From an uncultured bacterium (GTDB taxonomy: Bacteria; Planctomycetota; Phycisphaerae; Phycisphaerales; UBA1924): DNA of 58,539 nucleotides. The stretch lies in NCBI GenBank assembly GCA_903834785.1, contig CAILKP010000126.1:1-58539 (forward strand), in the 5' to 3' direction. The notes under the pieces are model-generated. The model was not told the DNA's origin. It ran no database searches and saw only the letters and a list, made by a program, of their open reading frames with translations. Both the position numbers and the translations under genes were made by a program. Of the stretch, positions 44,653 through 52,802 are shown one piece after another (position 1 is the stretch's first letter; the number at the start of each line of letters is the position of its first letter).

Positions 44653-44923
44653 AGAGTCACCGCCTCTTCCCGACGGTTGCTACAGATCGCCTTCGATCGC
44701 AGAACGCAGTCCGCATCGGGCTCATGAGCAGTCGTCGGGTTTCTGCACATGAGGCACACCAGAGTGTTGGGCTCTCGCTGCGAACGCATGGTTCATCCAA
44801 AGGCTCCGCGCAGGGTACGGGTGGCGGACCTATGTGTCGAGTGAACGGGACGACAGCAGTGCTGGCGGCGGCTGGGGTGGCATGGCAGGATTTGCTGCGA
44901 TAGCACGCACCCCCGCGATCACC

Positions 44924-45634
44924 TCACCACGGCAGCCCCGTCCCATCCGTATTCAGATACGCCCCCGTCTGCTCGGGCTTGAGTCCATCGATCGTCTTGA
45001 TGATCGTCGTCGCGGCCTGCTGCACCGTCAGCGGGGCCTGCGGCCCGCCCATATCCGTCTGCACCCAGCCCGGGTGCAGGGCCACCGTGCACGAGCCCGG
45101 CAGTTCCGCCGCCAGTTCGTCCGACAGCTTCTGCGTCAGCATGTTCAGCGCGGCCTTGCTGGCGCAGTAGCCGTAGCTGAAGCCCCGATGGTGCATCGCC
45201 ATCGAGCCCAGCACGCTGGTGATGTTCACGACCCTCACCCCCGAGCCCGCGGCCGCCAGCCCCGGGTGCGCCGCCCGCAGGCACGCTCGCACCTCACGCG
45301 TCACCGCCACGGGCGCAAAGCTGTTGGTCACAAAAACCTCTGAAAGCGCCGCAAAGCTGCACGCCTCCATTGTCGAGGTCTTGCTGCTGATCCCCGCGTT
45401 GTTGATCAGCACATCCACGCTGCGCCCGCCGAGCCCCGCCGCCATCTCCCGGATCGACGCCTCACTGGCCACATCCAGCTTCAGCACCGTCACCCCCGCA
45501 ATCGCCCGCAACTCCGCCGCATCCTCCGGCCTCCGCGCCGTCCCCAGCACCGTCTCACCGCGCCCCGCCAGCTGCCTGACCAGCTCCAACCCAATCCCAC
45601 GCGATGCACCAGTGATCAGATACGTCTTTGCCAT
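44924..45634 (-). CDS. Short-chain dehydrogenase/reductase
   Basis: A 236-residue classical SDR. 'LITGASRGIGLELVRQL' is the Rossmann TGxxxGIG motif, 'VDVLINNAGIS' the NNAG motif, 'VVNITSVLGSM' supplies the catalytic serine, and 'YGYCASKAALN' the YxxxK pair (with an extra Cys). The C-terminus 'HPGWVQTDMGG' resembles carbonyl-reductase/sniffer-type members. Substrate unknown. The ATG at 45634 is 450 bp from the next gene upstream, across the repeat region. Confidence 0.92.
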   Translation of the reverse strand: MAKTYLITGASRGIGLELVRQLAGRGETVLGTARRPEDAAELRAIAGVTVLKLDVASEASIREMAAGLGGRSVDVLINNAGISSKTSTMEACSFAALSEVFVTNSFAPVAVTREVRACLRAAHPGLAAAGSGVRVVNITSVLGSMAMHHRGFSYGYCASKAALNMLTQKLSDELAAELPGSCTVALHPGWVQTDMGGPQAPLTVQQAATTIIKTIDGLKPEQTGAYLNTDGTGLPW

Positions 45635-45713
45635 AAGTCAGAGTGTACCCGCCCACCCACCCACATCCGTCCCTCACCACACCCGACGCACCCCATCGGA
45701 GCCCGAAGCACCC

Positions 45714-45888
45714 GATTGGAGCCCGAAGCGGAAGCGCCCGGGCCGGTGAACCAAGGCACTTACTCAATCCCACCCACCCGCACGAAGGTACTTGTGCTCT
45801 CCAAGCACTGCAACCTCCCTTCCCGCGATCACTTGAACGAACGCATCCACACCTCCCCGTCCCACCACTCCCGCTCCGCGCTCCAATC
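45714..45888 (-). repeat. MITE-like inverted-repeat element, copy C (175 bp, degenerate)
   Basis: Ends GATTGGAGCCCGAAGCGG (45714-) and CCGCGCTCCAATC (-45888) form terminal inverted repeats with several mismatches. The interior on the minus strand has AAGTGATCGCGGG and the AAGTACCTTCGTGC half of the central palindrome, as in copy B. Orientation is opposite to copies A and B. The second palindrome arm has decayed. Confidence 0.75.
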
Positions 45889-45890
45889 AC

Positions 45891-45926
45891 GCCTTCATCC
45901 TGCCCATCCTGTCCATCCATGTTCCC
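45891..45926 (-). repeat. GATGGACAGGAT-type dispersed repeat (copy 1)
   Basis: On the minus strand GGGAACATGGATGGACAGG followed by ATGGGCAGGATGAAGGC. It matches 57883-57919 except for a few bases. It lies two bases outside the repeat element copy C, on the same side as at the other locus. Confidence 0.75.
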
Positions 45927-46082
45927 TTCGTCCTCCTCCTGTCTTCCTCCGCGCCTCTGGTGCTCTGCGTGACCCCGTCTCCCGCCTTCCCCTCCCGTCT
46001 CCCGTTCCCCTGCCTTCCCTCCGTTTCCTCCTCCCCCTCTGCGTCCTCCGCGTTGATTCACAGCACCCCACGCTTCATCGCC

Positions 46083-47180
46083 TCACCCCGGCCCCTTCCC
46101 CAGCTTCCGCAACGCCGCCAAAACCCGGAAGTACTCCCGCCCCGCCATCGCCGGCAGCCCCGCCCACGTCTGCCCCGCCGGGATGTCATTCATCACCGCC
46201 GACTTGGCCGCAATCTTCACGCCCGAGCCGATCTGCAGGTTGTCACCGATGCCCACACCGCCGCCCACCTGCACCCAGTCGCCCAGCGTGACCGACCCCG
46301 CCATCCCCGCCTGACCGCAGATCACGCAGCACTTGCCGATGCGGCAGTTGTGCCCGATCTGCACCAGATTGTCCAGCTTCGTCCCATCGCCGATCGTTGT
46401 CGAGCCCAGCCGCCCGCGGTCCACGCACGTGCCCGAGCCGATCTCCACCTCATCGCCGATCACCACATTGCCAATGTGCGGCAGCTTCGCCAGCTTCATC
46501 CCGCCCGGCCACGCCTTGTCCGGCGCAGGCCGATACGCAAAGCCGTCCCCGCCGATGACTACGCCCGGCTGCATGATGCACCGTGAACCGATGATGCACC
46601 GGTCCATCACCGTCACGTGCGCGTGCAGCACCGTTCCCGCACCAATGCTCGCATCCGGCCCGACATAGCAGAACGGCCCGATCCGCGCCGTCGGGTCCAC
46701 ATGCGCTGTGGGGTGCACCACCGCCGTCGGGTGCACACCAACCTCGGCGTGCAGGTCCGCCGCACCCGGGTGCAGCAGCTCCAGGCACGTCGCCAGCGCC
46801 AAGTCCGCTTCCTTGACAAACAGCAGCGCACGGCTCTGTTCATCATGATCCGCAATCGTCAGCCCCTCAACCACCACCGCCGCCGATGCGCCCGATGTCG
46901 CCCACTGCTTGGCGTACTTCTCGTCGCGGATGAACGTCAGGCACCCCGCCGCAGCCGTTTCGATCGTTGCAATCGCGGTGATCGGCAGGTCGCCACGTCC
47001 CACCAGCCGCGCTGACAGCGTGGCGGCAAGGGACCCGGTTGTGTGTGTTGAACTGGCCACGTGTGCAGAAACTCTCGGAAGAACAGGGCGGGCGTTTTCA
47101 GCCCGCCCTGTCATGGTTTTCACTCGGCAGTGCAGCCGCGCCGCACCGCTCGCAAACCCCTCCCGCTCGTGCTCGATCAC
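46083..47180 (-). CDS. lpxD: UDP-3-O-acylglucosamine N-acyltransferase (LpxD)
   Basis: A 365-residue LpxD. After an N-terminal LpxD uridine-binding domain ('LPITAIATIETAAAGCLTFIRDEKYAK'), the left-handed beta-helix of hexapeptide repeats starts at 'VGVHPTAVVHPTAHVDPTARIGPFCYVG'. 'GVVIGGDGFAYRPAPDKAWPGGMKLAKLPHIGNVVIGDEVEIGSGTCVDRG' is the acyl-ACP/UDP pocket, and the catalytic histidine is in 'QIGHNCRIG'. It adds the 3-hydroxyacyl chain in lipid A synthesis. The GTG at 47180 overlaps the upstream ompH stop (GTGA); an ATG at 47114 is an alternative, and the residues before it do not resemble the family. Confidence 0.93.
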   Translation of the reverse strand: MIEHEREGFASGAARLHCRVKTMTGRAENARPVLPRVSAHVASSTHTTGSLAATLSARLVGRGDLPITAIATIETAAAGCLTFIRDEKYAKQWATSGASAAVVVEGLTIADHDEQSRALLFVKEADLALATCLELLHPGAADLHAEVGVHPTAVVHPTAHVDPTARIGPFCYVGPDASIGAGTVLHAHVTVMDRCIIGSRCIMQPGVVIGGDGFAYRPAPDKAWPGGMKLAKLPHIGNVVIGDEVEIGSGTCVDRGRLGSTTIGDGTKLDNLVQIGHNCRIGKCCVICGQAGMAGSVTLGDWVQVGGGVGIGDNLQIGSGVKIAAKSAVMNDIPAGQTWAGLPAMAGREYFRVLAALRKLGKGPG

Positions 47181-47917
47181 TTCACCGGGGCAGCAGCCGG
47201 GGCCGCGGCCGGAGCAGCCGCAGGTGCCGGTGCGGGTGCCGGTGCGGGAACCGGCGTCGCCGCGGGCGGTGCCACCGGGGCCCGGCCGCCAGCAGCGCTG
47301 TACTCGTTGTTCATGAACGTCACCAGCTCGTTGCTGATGTCGTGGCCGGCCTCGGCGAACATGATCCGCTTGCTGCTGATGGCCTTCTGCGTATCAGCCG
47401 TGTTCATCCCGCCGGGGATCGTGTTCGTCTCGTCGTTGGTCAGCACAAGCGTGTACTTGTTCTGCGCCGCCAGGCGGCGGCAGGCGTCGGCGATCTTGGC
47501 GTGCAGAATCCGGAACGTGTCGGCGCGACGCTGATCCAGCTTCGCCTCAAACAGCTCCTTCTTCATGCGCACCTGCATCTGCATCTCCGTCAGCCGGTCG
47601 ATCGCCATCGACTTCTCGGGGCCATCGGCCATCACCTCGGCCTTCTGGGCCTCGCTCTTGCCGGCTGCCAGCAGGTCGTCAAGTTCCTTCTGCATCGTGG
47701 AGCCCATCGTCTCCAGCTCCTGCTGCCGCGCCATGCGCTCAGTCAGCCCGCCGAAGATCTTCTGCATGTCAATCGTCACGATCACCGGCGTCGGCGGCGC
47801 GAACATCCCCGCCAGCGACTCGGCGTTGCGGGCCACGGCGTAGGTGCCAAGCCCAAGCGCCGCAACCGCGGCAAGGGTCATCGTCGAGCGGGAGATACGG
47901 GAGGCAGACTGCGTCAT
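47177..47917 (-). CDS. OmpH/Skp family periplasmic chaperone-like protein
   Basis: A 246-residue exported protein. Residues ~40-180 are coiled-coil-like with the Skp/OmpH opening 'VIVTIDMQKIFGGLTERMARQQELETMGSTMQKELDDLLAA' and 'KYTLVLTNDETN'. It should protect outer-membrane proteins in transit. An Ala/Pro-rich tail of ~35 residues follows, not typical. It precedes lpxD with GTGA overlap, as in the E. coli skp-lpxD order. TTAAGGA is ~8 bases before the ATG, and a TATTAT -10-like element lies at 48015-48020 (minus strand). Confidence 0.85.
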   Translation of the reverse strand: MTQSASRISRSTMTLAAVAALGLGTYAVARNAESLAGMFAPPTPVIVTIDMQKIFGGLTERMARQQELETMGSTMQKELDDLLAAGKSEAQKAEVMADGPEKSMAIDRLTEMQMQVRMKKELFEAKLDQRRADTFRILHAKIADACRRLAAQNKYTLVLTNDETNTIPGGMNTADTQKAISSKRIMFAEAGHDISNELVTFMNNEYSAAGGRAPVAPPAATPVPAPAPAPAPAAAPAAAPAAAPVK

Positions 47918-48236
47918 AGTGGTTTCCTTAACGAGGAAGGTGTTTTCAGGCGGGCAGATCCATCAGCGGTACCGGGTACGGCCTTTGTTTGTCGGTGCTA
48001 ACTTCTGCGCCGTCATAATACGCACAGCGTCTGCACCCTCCCTGCCTTCGCAGCTTTTTGCCCGCGCGATTCGCCCCGTTCCCTCCCCGCGCCACCCTCG
48101 CATCAACCCCGGCTGGCCGCACCCCTCCCGTCCACCTCCACACCACTTTGGCGTACTCGCTCCCGGTTCTCGCTTTCGGAGGGTGCCCCGCCCGCCGACC
48201 CACCGGCCCCGGCGTGACGCCCAGGAGTGTTCCGCG
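47918..48236. other. Divergent promoter region ompH / tail-fibre-like gene
   Basis: 319 bp between two divergent starts. The minus-strand TATTAT at 48015-48020 is the only promoter-like element I can point to; no conserved structure was seen. Confidence 0.4.
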
Positions 48237-50402
48237 ATGCTTGCCAGCCATACCGCCCCCGCCACCCGTTTCCTCCCCGCCGCGCTGCTCATCCTCGCCG
48301 GCGCTCTGGGCACCCACTCGGCCTCCGCCCAGTCCATGCCCTCCGCGTTCAACTACCGCGGCCAGCTCCAAGTCTCCGGCCAGCCGGCAAACGGCGCGTA
48401 CGACTTCCGCTTCCGCCTCCGCGACACCGCCGGCAACTTCTACGGCAACGAGGTCTGCCTCGACAACGTCGCCGTATCCGCCGGCGAGTTCACCGTCTCG
48501 CTGGATTTCCCCAGCGCCTTTGGCGATCGCTCCTACCTGCTGGAGATCCGCGTCCGCGACGGCGCGACCGGTGATTGCTCGGTCTCCACCGGCTACACCC
48601 AGCTCGCCCCCGATCAGCCCATCAGCCCGGTGCCCCAGGCCCTCTATGCCCAGGCCGCCGGCGCACTGCTTGGCCCGCTGTACAACTCCGCGCTCGTCGG
48701 TACCTACTCAAACGCGATCAGTCTCAGCAATACCAACAACACCATCTCCGGCGGCTTCCAAGGAACCTTCTCCGGTGACGGTTCGTCGATCACATCCCTC
48801 TACGCCAACAACATCACCGGCGGCACAATCTCGGATCTCCGCCTCAGCGAAAACGTCCCGCTCAAGGATGTCGACAACATCTTCGCCGGAAACAACCGCT
48901 TCACCGGTGTCAACAACTTCGAGGGCTTCACCGGCATCGGCCGTACCACGCAGATCACCTCCGCCGAACGCTTCGGCATCCAGGGAACCAGCCAGTTCGA
49001 CTTCGACGGCATGTACATCAGCGATGTCGGCGCCGATGCACGGCCCTTCTACGGCTACAAAACCCCCAACGCCGTCGCGTACAACTGGATCGACGATTCC
49101 GGTGTCTTCCAGTTCTTCCTCAGCGGCCCCGGTGCCAGCGCCACCCCGCTGACCATGCGGCCGACCGGATACGTCGGCATCAACCGCGCCTCCCCCAGCA
49201 TGCAGTTCTCCCCGTTGGTCGCCACCGAGACCATGGCCATCACGCCCGCCAGCAACGGCCCGGCGTTCCTGGACATCTCCGCCCGCGGCAACAACGAAGC
49301 CGGCCTCGCCCTCCGCGCGCCGGATTCCAACCGCCACGCCGCCCTCACGCTCTATCAAAACGGCATCCTCCTCCAGCTCCGCCGCCCCTCCCTGCCCACC
49401 GCCTACTTCACCTTCGACAGTGGCCTGACCATCGGCAACGCCAACCCCGGCGGCCAGATGCTCAACCTCTGGAGCCCCGCCACCGGCGCGGGCGCCCTCG
49501 CCCGCTTCTCCAGCTTCGTCGCCTTCGATGGCAGCCGCCGCGAGTTTGACTTCGGCGTCACCCTCGATGACGGCTCCGCCGGCGGCGGCAACTTCGCCAT
49601 CGCCGATGTCACCGCCGGCCGCTCCCTGGCCACAAACCCCAACTTCGCCATCCAAAAGGGCACCGGCAACGTCGGTATCGGCACCAGCAGTCCCACCCAG
49701 GCCCTCGACGTCGCCGGCAACATCCGCAGCCGCGGGGCCGACTTCATCCTCGACGGCCGCGGCGGCGGCCAGGGCAACGCCGGTAACTCCGCCCGCGCAC
49801 TGGTCGATGGTGGCTGGGCAGGCAACGCCATCAACGGCGGCGGCCTCATCCTCAACTTCAACAACGACTTCGGCCGCGTCCGCATCGACAGCGGCCTCTC
49901 CGTCGGCGGCACCCTCTCCAAGGCCGGCGGCTCGTTCCTCATCGATCACCCCACCGACCCGGAGAACAAGGTCCTCTACCACTCCTTCGTCGAGTCGCCC
50001 GACATGAAGAACATCTACGACGGCACCATCACCACCGATGACCAGGGCTACGCCACCGTCATCATGCCCGAATGGTTCAGCGCCCTCAACCGCGACTTCC
50101 GCTACCAGCTCACCGTCATCGACACCCCCGGCATGGGCGAGTCCTTCGTCATGGCCCGCATCGTCCGCAAGATGGAAAACAACAGCTTCACCATCAAAAC
50201 CACCCACCCCGGTGTCGAGGTCTCCTGGCAGGTCACCGGCACCCGCCAGGACGCCTGGGCCAACGCCAACCGCATCCCCGTCGAGGCCGACAAGTCCCCC
50301 AGCGAGAAGGGCAAGCTCCTCTACCCCGAGGCCTACGGCAAGCCCGCCTCCGACGGCATCCACTCCGCCTCCCCCCGCTCTGGCCCCGCCATCGTCAAGT
50401 AA
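48237..50402 (+). CDS. Large secreted tail-fibre-like protein
   Basis: A 721-residue exported protein. Signal peptide 'LPAALLILAGALGTHSASAQ'. It begins with 'FNYRGQLQVSGQPANGAYDFRFRLRD', a beta-sandwich found at the start of many Verrucomicrobia/planctomycete secreted proteins. 'GNVGIGTSSPTQALDVAGNIRSRG' is the 'VGIGT' repeat typical of phage-tail-fibre-like stalks. The C-terminal ~140 residues ('FLIDHPTDPENKVLYHSFVESPDMKNIYDG...DFRYQLTVID...VSWQVTGTRQDAWANANRI') form a domain widespread on bacterial surface proteins. CCAGGAG lies 8-9 bases before the ATG. Function unknown; probably surface attachment. Confidence 0.85.
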   Translation: MLASHTAPATRFLPAALLILAGALGTHSASAQSMPSAFNYRGQLQVSGQPANGAYDFRFRLRDTAGNFYGNEVCLDNVAVSAGEFTVSLDFPSAFGDRSYLLEIRVRDGATGDCSVSTGYTQLAPDQPISPVPQALYAQAAGALLGPLYNSALVGTYSNAISLSNTNNTISGGFQGTFSGDGSSITSLYANNITGGTISDLRLSENVPLKDVDNIFAGNNRFTGVNNFEGFTGIGRTTQITSAERFGIQGTSQFDFDGMYISDVGADARPFYGYKTPNAVAYNWIDDSGVFQFFLSGPGASATPLTMRPTGYVGINRASPSMQFSPLVATETMAITPASNGPAFLDISARGNNEAGLALRAPDSNRHAALTLYQNGILLQLRRPSLPTAYFTFDSGLTIGNANPGGQMLNLWSPATGAGALARFSSFVAFDGSRREFDFGVTLDDGSAGGGNFAIADVTAGRSLATNPNFAIQKGTGNVGIGTSSPTQALDVAGNIRSRGADFILDGRGGGQGNAGNSARALVDGGWAGNAINGGGLILNFNNDFGRVRIDSGLSVGGTLSKAGGSFLIDHPTDPENKVLYHSFVESPDMKNIYDGTITTDDQGYATVIMPEWFSALNRDFRYQLTVIDTPGMGESFVMARIVRKMENNSFTIKTTHPGVEVSWQVTGTRQDAWANANRIPVEADKSPSEKGKLLYPEAYGKPASDGIHSASPRSGPAIVK

Positions 50403-50463
50403 CCCGCACCGCACGCCAGCCCGCTGCCATCCCGCGCCGCTCCACGCCTCGCTCCCCGCCTCA

Positions 50464-51549
50464 CTACGGCGCGTGGACGTCGATATTGCCGTACCCCGCC
50501 GCCAGCAGCGTGCCCCGGATCCAGTCCAGCGCGGCCTCGCACTGTTCCTTTGACTTCGATGTATACAGCAGCACATCGTCTCTGCCCGTCTGCCGCACCC
50601 ACAGCTCGTACTTTGCTTCCGGCGGCACACGCACCGTCCGCTCCCCCATCTCCACCCATCGCTCATCACTTGTGTACACCTCGCGCAGCCGCAGCCGGTA
50701 GATCTGATCCAGCATCGCAATCTCCCGCTCCCTGCCCACCCGCTTCGGCCCCACCAGCAGCCGCCGCTTCGGGTCAATGATGATCTCCATCTCCGCCAGC
50801 GCCAGTTGCCGCTTCCGCCACAAATACGCCCCCGCCGCGGCAAACAGCCCCGCCGCCGGCGCAACCAGCAGCATCCAGTGCAGCTCGCCCGGCCCCGGGT
50901 CAATCCCCGGCGGAATGCTCGTCTGCCCGCTCCACAGTGGGGCAAGCCGCGTCATCGCCGCCGCCGCCACCCACCACGCCCCGCTGACTCCCGCCCCGAT
51001 CAGCAGCCCCAGTTCAGCCGCGGAGCGCTCCACCAGCACCAGCCGCGGCAGCGGTTTCTCAAACGCCACAAACGGCCCGATCAGCCGCGCCCCCGGTTGC
51101 TCGCTCAGCGAACCGGCCAGCACCACACCCAGCAGGCACACCGCAGGAACCAGCAACAGCAGCGGGGCCAGGTGCACCGTCCGCCAGCCCGCCTGCAAGT
51201 ACGCCTCGCGCGGATCGGCCGGGTTCACCGCAACCTCCGGCCTGCTCCCGGCCGCAAACCGCTTCACCAGTTCATCCTGCTGGGCAATCCCGCTCCACAG
51301 CCCAAACCGGCTGATCTCCCGCCCCTTGTACCGCTGCCCGTTGATCTCGTACTCGTACTCCAGCCGCGCCAGCCCATCCGGCGGCACCAGCTCCGCCCGC
51401 ACCATCGTCGCCGTCACCCGCGGCCAGCCGGCCGTCACCGCCGCCCGCCACACCTGCACCAGCAGCACGCCCAGCAGCACCGCCACCACCAGCAGCCACA
51501 GTCCTGCCATCACCGCTCGAGGATGTCTGTCCGTCAGCGCCTTGCCCAT
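50464..51549 (-). CDS. DUF3592 membrane protein (paralogue 1)
   Basis: A 361-residue protein with ~4 membrane helices. The outer part between the first and second helix carries the DUF3592 signature 'WPRVTATMVRAELVPP...YEYEINGQRYKGREISR...FAAGSRPEVAVNPADPREAYLQAG'. A charged cytoplasmic C-terminal region follows the last helix. Function unknown. 35 bp downstream of the similar gene at 51585-52673, sharing its architecture: a tandem duplication. Confidence 0.8.
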   Translation of the reverse strand: MGKALTDRHPRAVMAGLWLLVVAVLLGVLLVQVWRAAVTAGWPRVTATMVRAELVPPDGLARLEYEYEINGQRYKGREISRFGLWSGIAQQDELVKRFAAGSRPEVAVNPADPREAYLQAGWRTVHLAPLLLLVPAVCLLGVVLAGSLSEQPGARLIGPFVAFEKPLPRLVLVERSAAELGLLIGAGVSGAWWVAAAAMTRLAPLWSGQTSIPPGIDPGPGELHWMLLVAPAAGLFAAAGAYLWRKRQLALAEMEIIIDPKRRLLVGPKRVGREREIAMLDQIYRLRLREVYTSDERWVEMGERTVRVPPEAKYELWVRQTGRDDVLLYTSKSKEQCEAALDWIRGTLLAAGYGNIDVHAP

Positions 51550-51584
51550 ATCGTCCTCACGCTCCCTTCAGCACCCTGCGGCAC

Positions 51585-52673
51585 TCAGTCGTTATCAACG
51601 AAGCTGTGCTCCGGCGCTGCAAATCCCCCGGCCGCCATCGTCTCGGAGATCCAGCCCACAATCTCGTCGGCTTCAAGCGAGGTTGAGCACTTGACGATCA
51701 GCTTGCTCGGGCCTTCGGCCGTCACCACCCACACCTCGTACTTCGTCGTCTTGCTCTTGCTCGTCCGCGTCACCACCTTGCGCGTCTGCAGCCCCTGCAC
51801 CGCCGACAGCGCCATCGTCGGCCGCGCTCCAAACGCCGGCTTGGCAAAGACCATCAGGTCATGCCCGGCATCGATCACCATCTCCTTGTCGTGGCTCGCT
51901 TCCTGCTTGCTCCGCCACAGCCAGCCCACCACCGCCGCCGCCGCAGTCACCGCCGGCACCACCAGCAGCAGCACCGGCATGTCCCCCGCTCCGGGGTTGA
52001 TCCCCGCCGGAATCATCGTGCGTCCGCCCCACTCGGGCGTGAGGCTCTCTGTCACAAACAGCCCCGCAACGCCCACACCGCTGGCAATCAGCGCCCAGAT
52101 CATCCCCATCTGAATCGCCGAGGTCTGCAGCAGCACCAGCCGCGGCAGCGGCTGGCTGAACGCAAAGTACGAGCCGACGACCTTCGCCCCCGGCGGCAGT
52201 TGCCGCAGCCCGCCGGCCAGCGCAGCACCCAGCATCGCCAGAGCGGGCAGAAACGCCATCACCGTCGAGCCATACGCCCAGCGGAACCCGGTCTGCACGT
52301 ACGCCTCCATCGGATCGTCCGGGTTCACCGCCACCGGAACATCCGCCCCCAGCGGGAACCGCGCCACCACTTCCCTGGGGCTGCCCTCGCGGCTCCAGTT
52401 GTCAAACGCCGACAGCATCGTGCCCGTCTGCTTCACCCCGCCGGCGTCATACGCAAACTCAACGGCCGCAACCTCATACGTCGACCGCTTCCGCTTCTTC
52501 TTGACCAGCTCCGACCGCACAACCCGCGCCGTCCCCTGCTGCCACCCGTCCGCCGCCACCGCAGTAAACAGCGCCTGCCCCGCCAGCACCGCCACCACCA
52601 GCAGGCCGATCAGCCAGCAGATGCCGAACCACATCCAGAAACTCCGATGCGGGATTGTCTCGCCGGTTGCCAT
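51585..52673 (-). CDS. DUF3592 membrane protein (paralogue 2)
   Basis: A 362-residue paralogue. 'WQQGTARVVRSELVKKKRKRSTYEVAAVEFAYDAGGVKQTGTMLS' and 'FPLGADVPVAVNPDDPMEAYVQTGFRW' are the DUF3592 parts; four helices follow the same pattern, and both proteins end with a ~100-residue charged region ending near 'EIVGWISETMA'. The lysine/arginine-rich stretch KKKRKRS is not in paralogue 1. The ATG at 52673 is the first in-frame start, preceded by unrelated sequence in longer frames. Confidence 0.8.
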   Translation of the reverse strand: MATGETIPHRSFWMWFGICWLIGLLVVAVLAGQALFTAVAADGWQQGTARVVRSELVKKKRKRSTYEVAAVEFAYDAGGVKQTGTMLSAFDNWSREGSPREVVARFPLGADVPVAVNPDDPMEAYVQTGFRWAYGSTVMAFLPALAMLGAALAGGLRQLPPGAKVVGSYFAFSQPLPRLVLLQTSAIQMGMIWALIASGVGVAGLFVTESLTPEWGGRTMIPAGINPGAGDMPVLLLVVPAVTAAAAVVGWLWRSKQEASHDKEMVIDAGHDLMVFAKPAFGARPTMALSAVQGLQTRKVVTRTSKSKTTKYEVWVVTAEGPSKLIVKCSTSLEADEIVGWISETMAAGGFAAPEHSFVDND

Positions 52674-52802
52674 GGTGGGATTATGGCAGGGTTTCCCGAT
52701 CACAGCGGTAGCCCGCACGGTGACTCCGCCCCGGCTTCCCCGCCCGCCGCAGGCATCGCCTCCCCGGCCCGCCCCTTCCCCCTCGCCCCTACCCTCCGCC
52801 CC

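Larger units (their letters stand above)
45635..46082. other. Repeat-rich intergenic region
   Basis: 448 bp without genes. It holds the repeat element copy C, an extra partial copy of its end (GGAGCCCGAAGC at 45698-45709), the GATGGACAGGAT-type repeat, and a purine-rich strand (minus) from about 45926 to 46075 built from GGAGG, GCAGAG and GGGAGA-type words. Confidence 0.7.
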
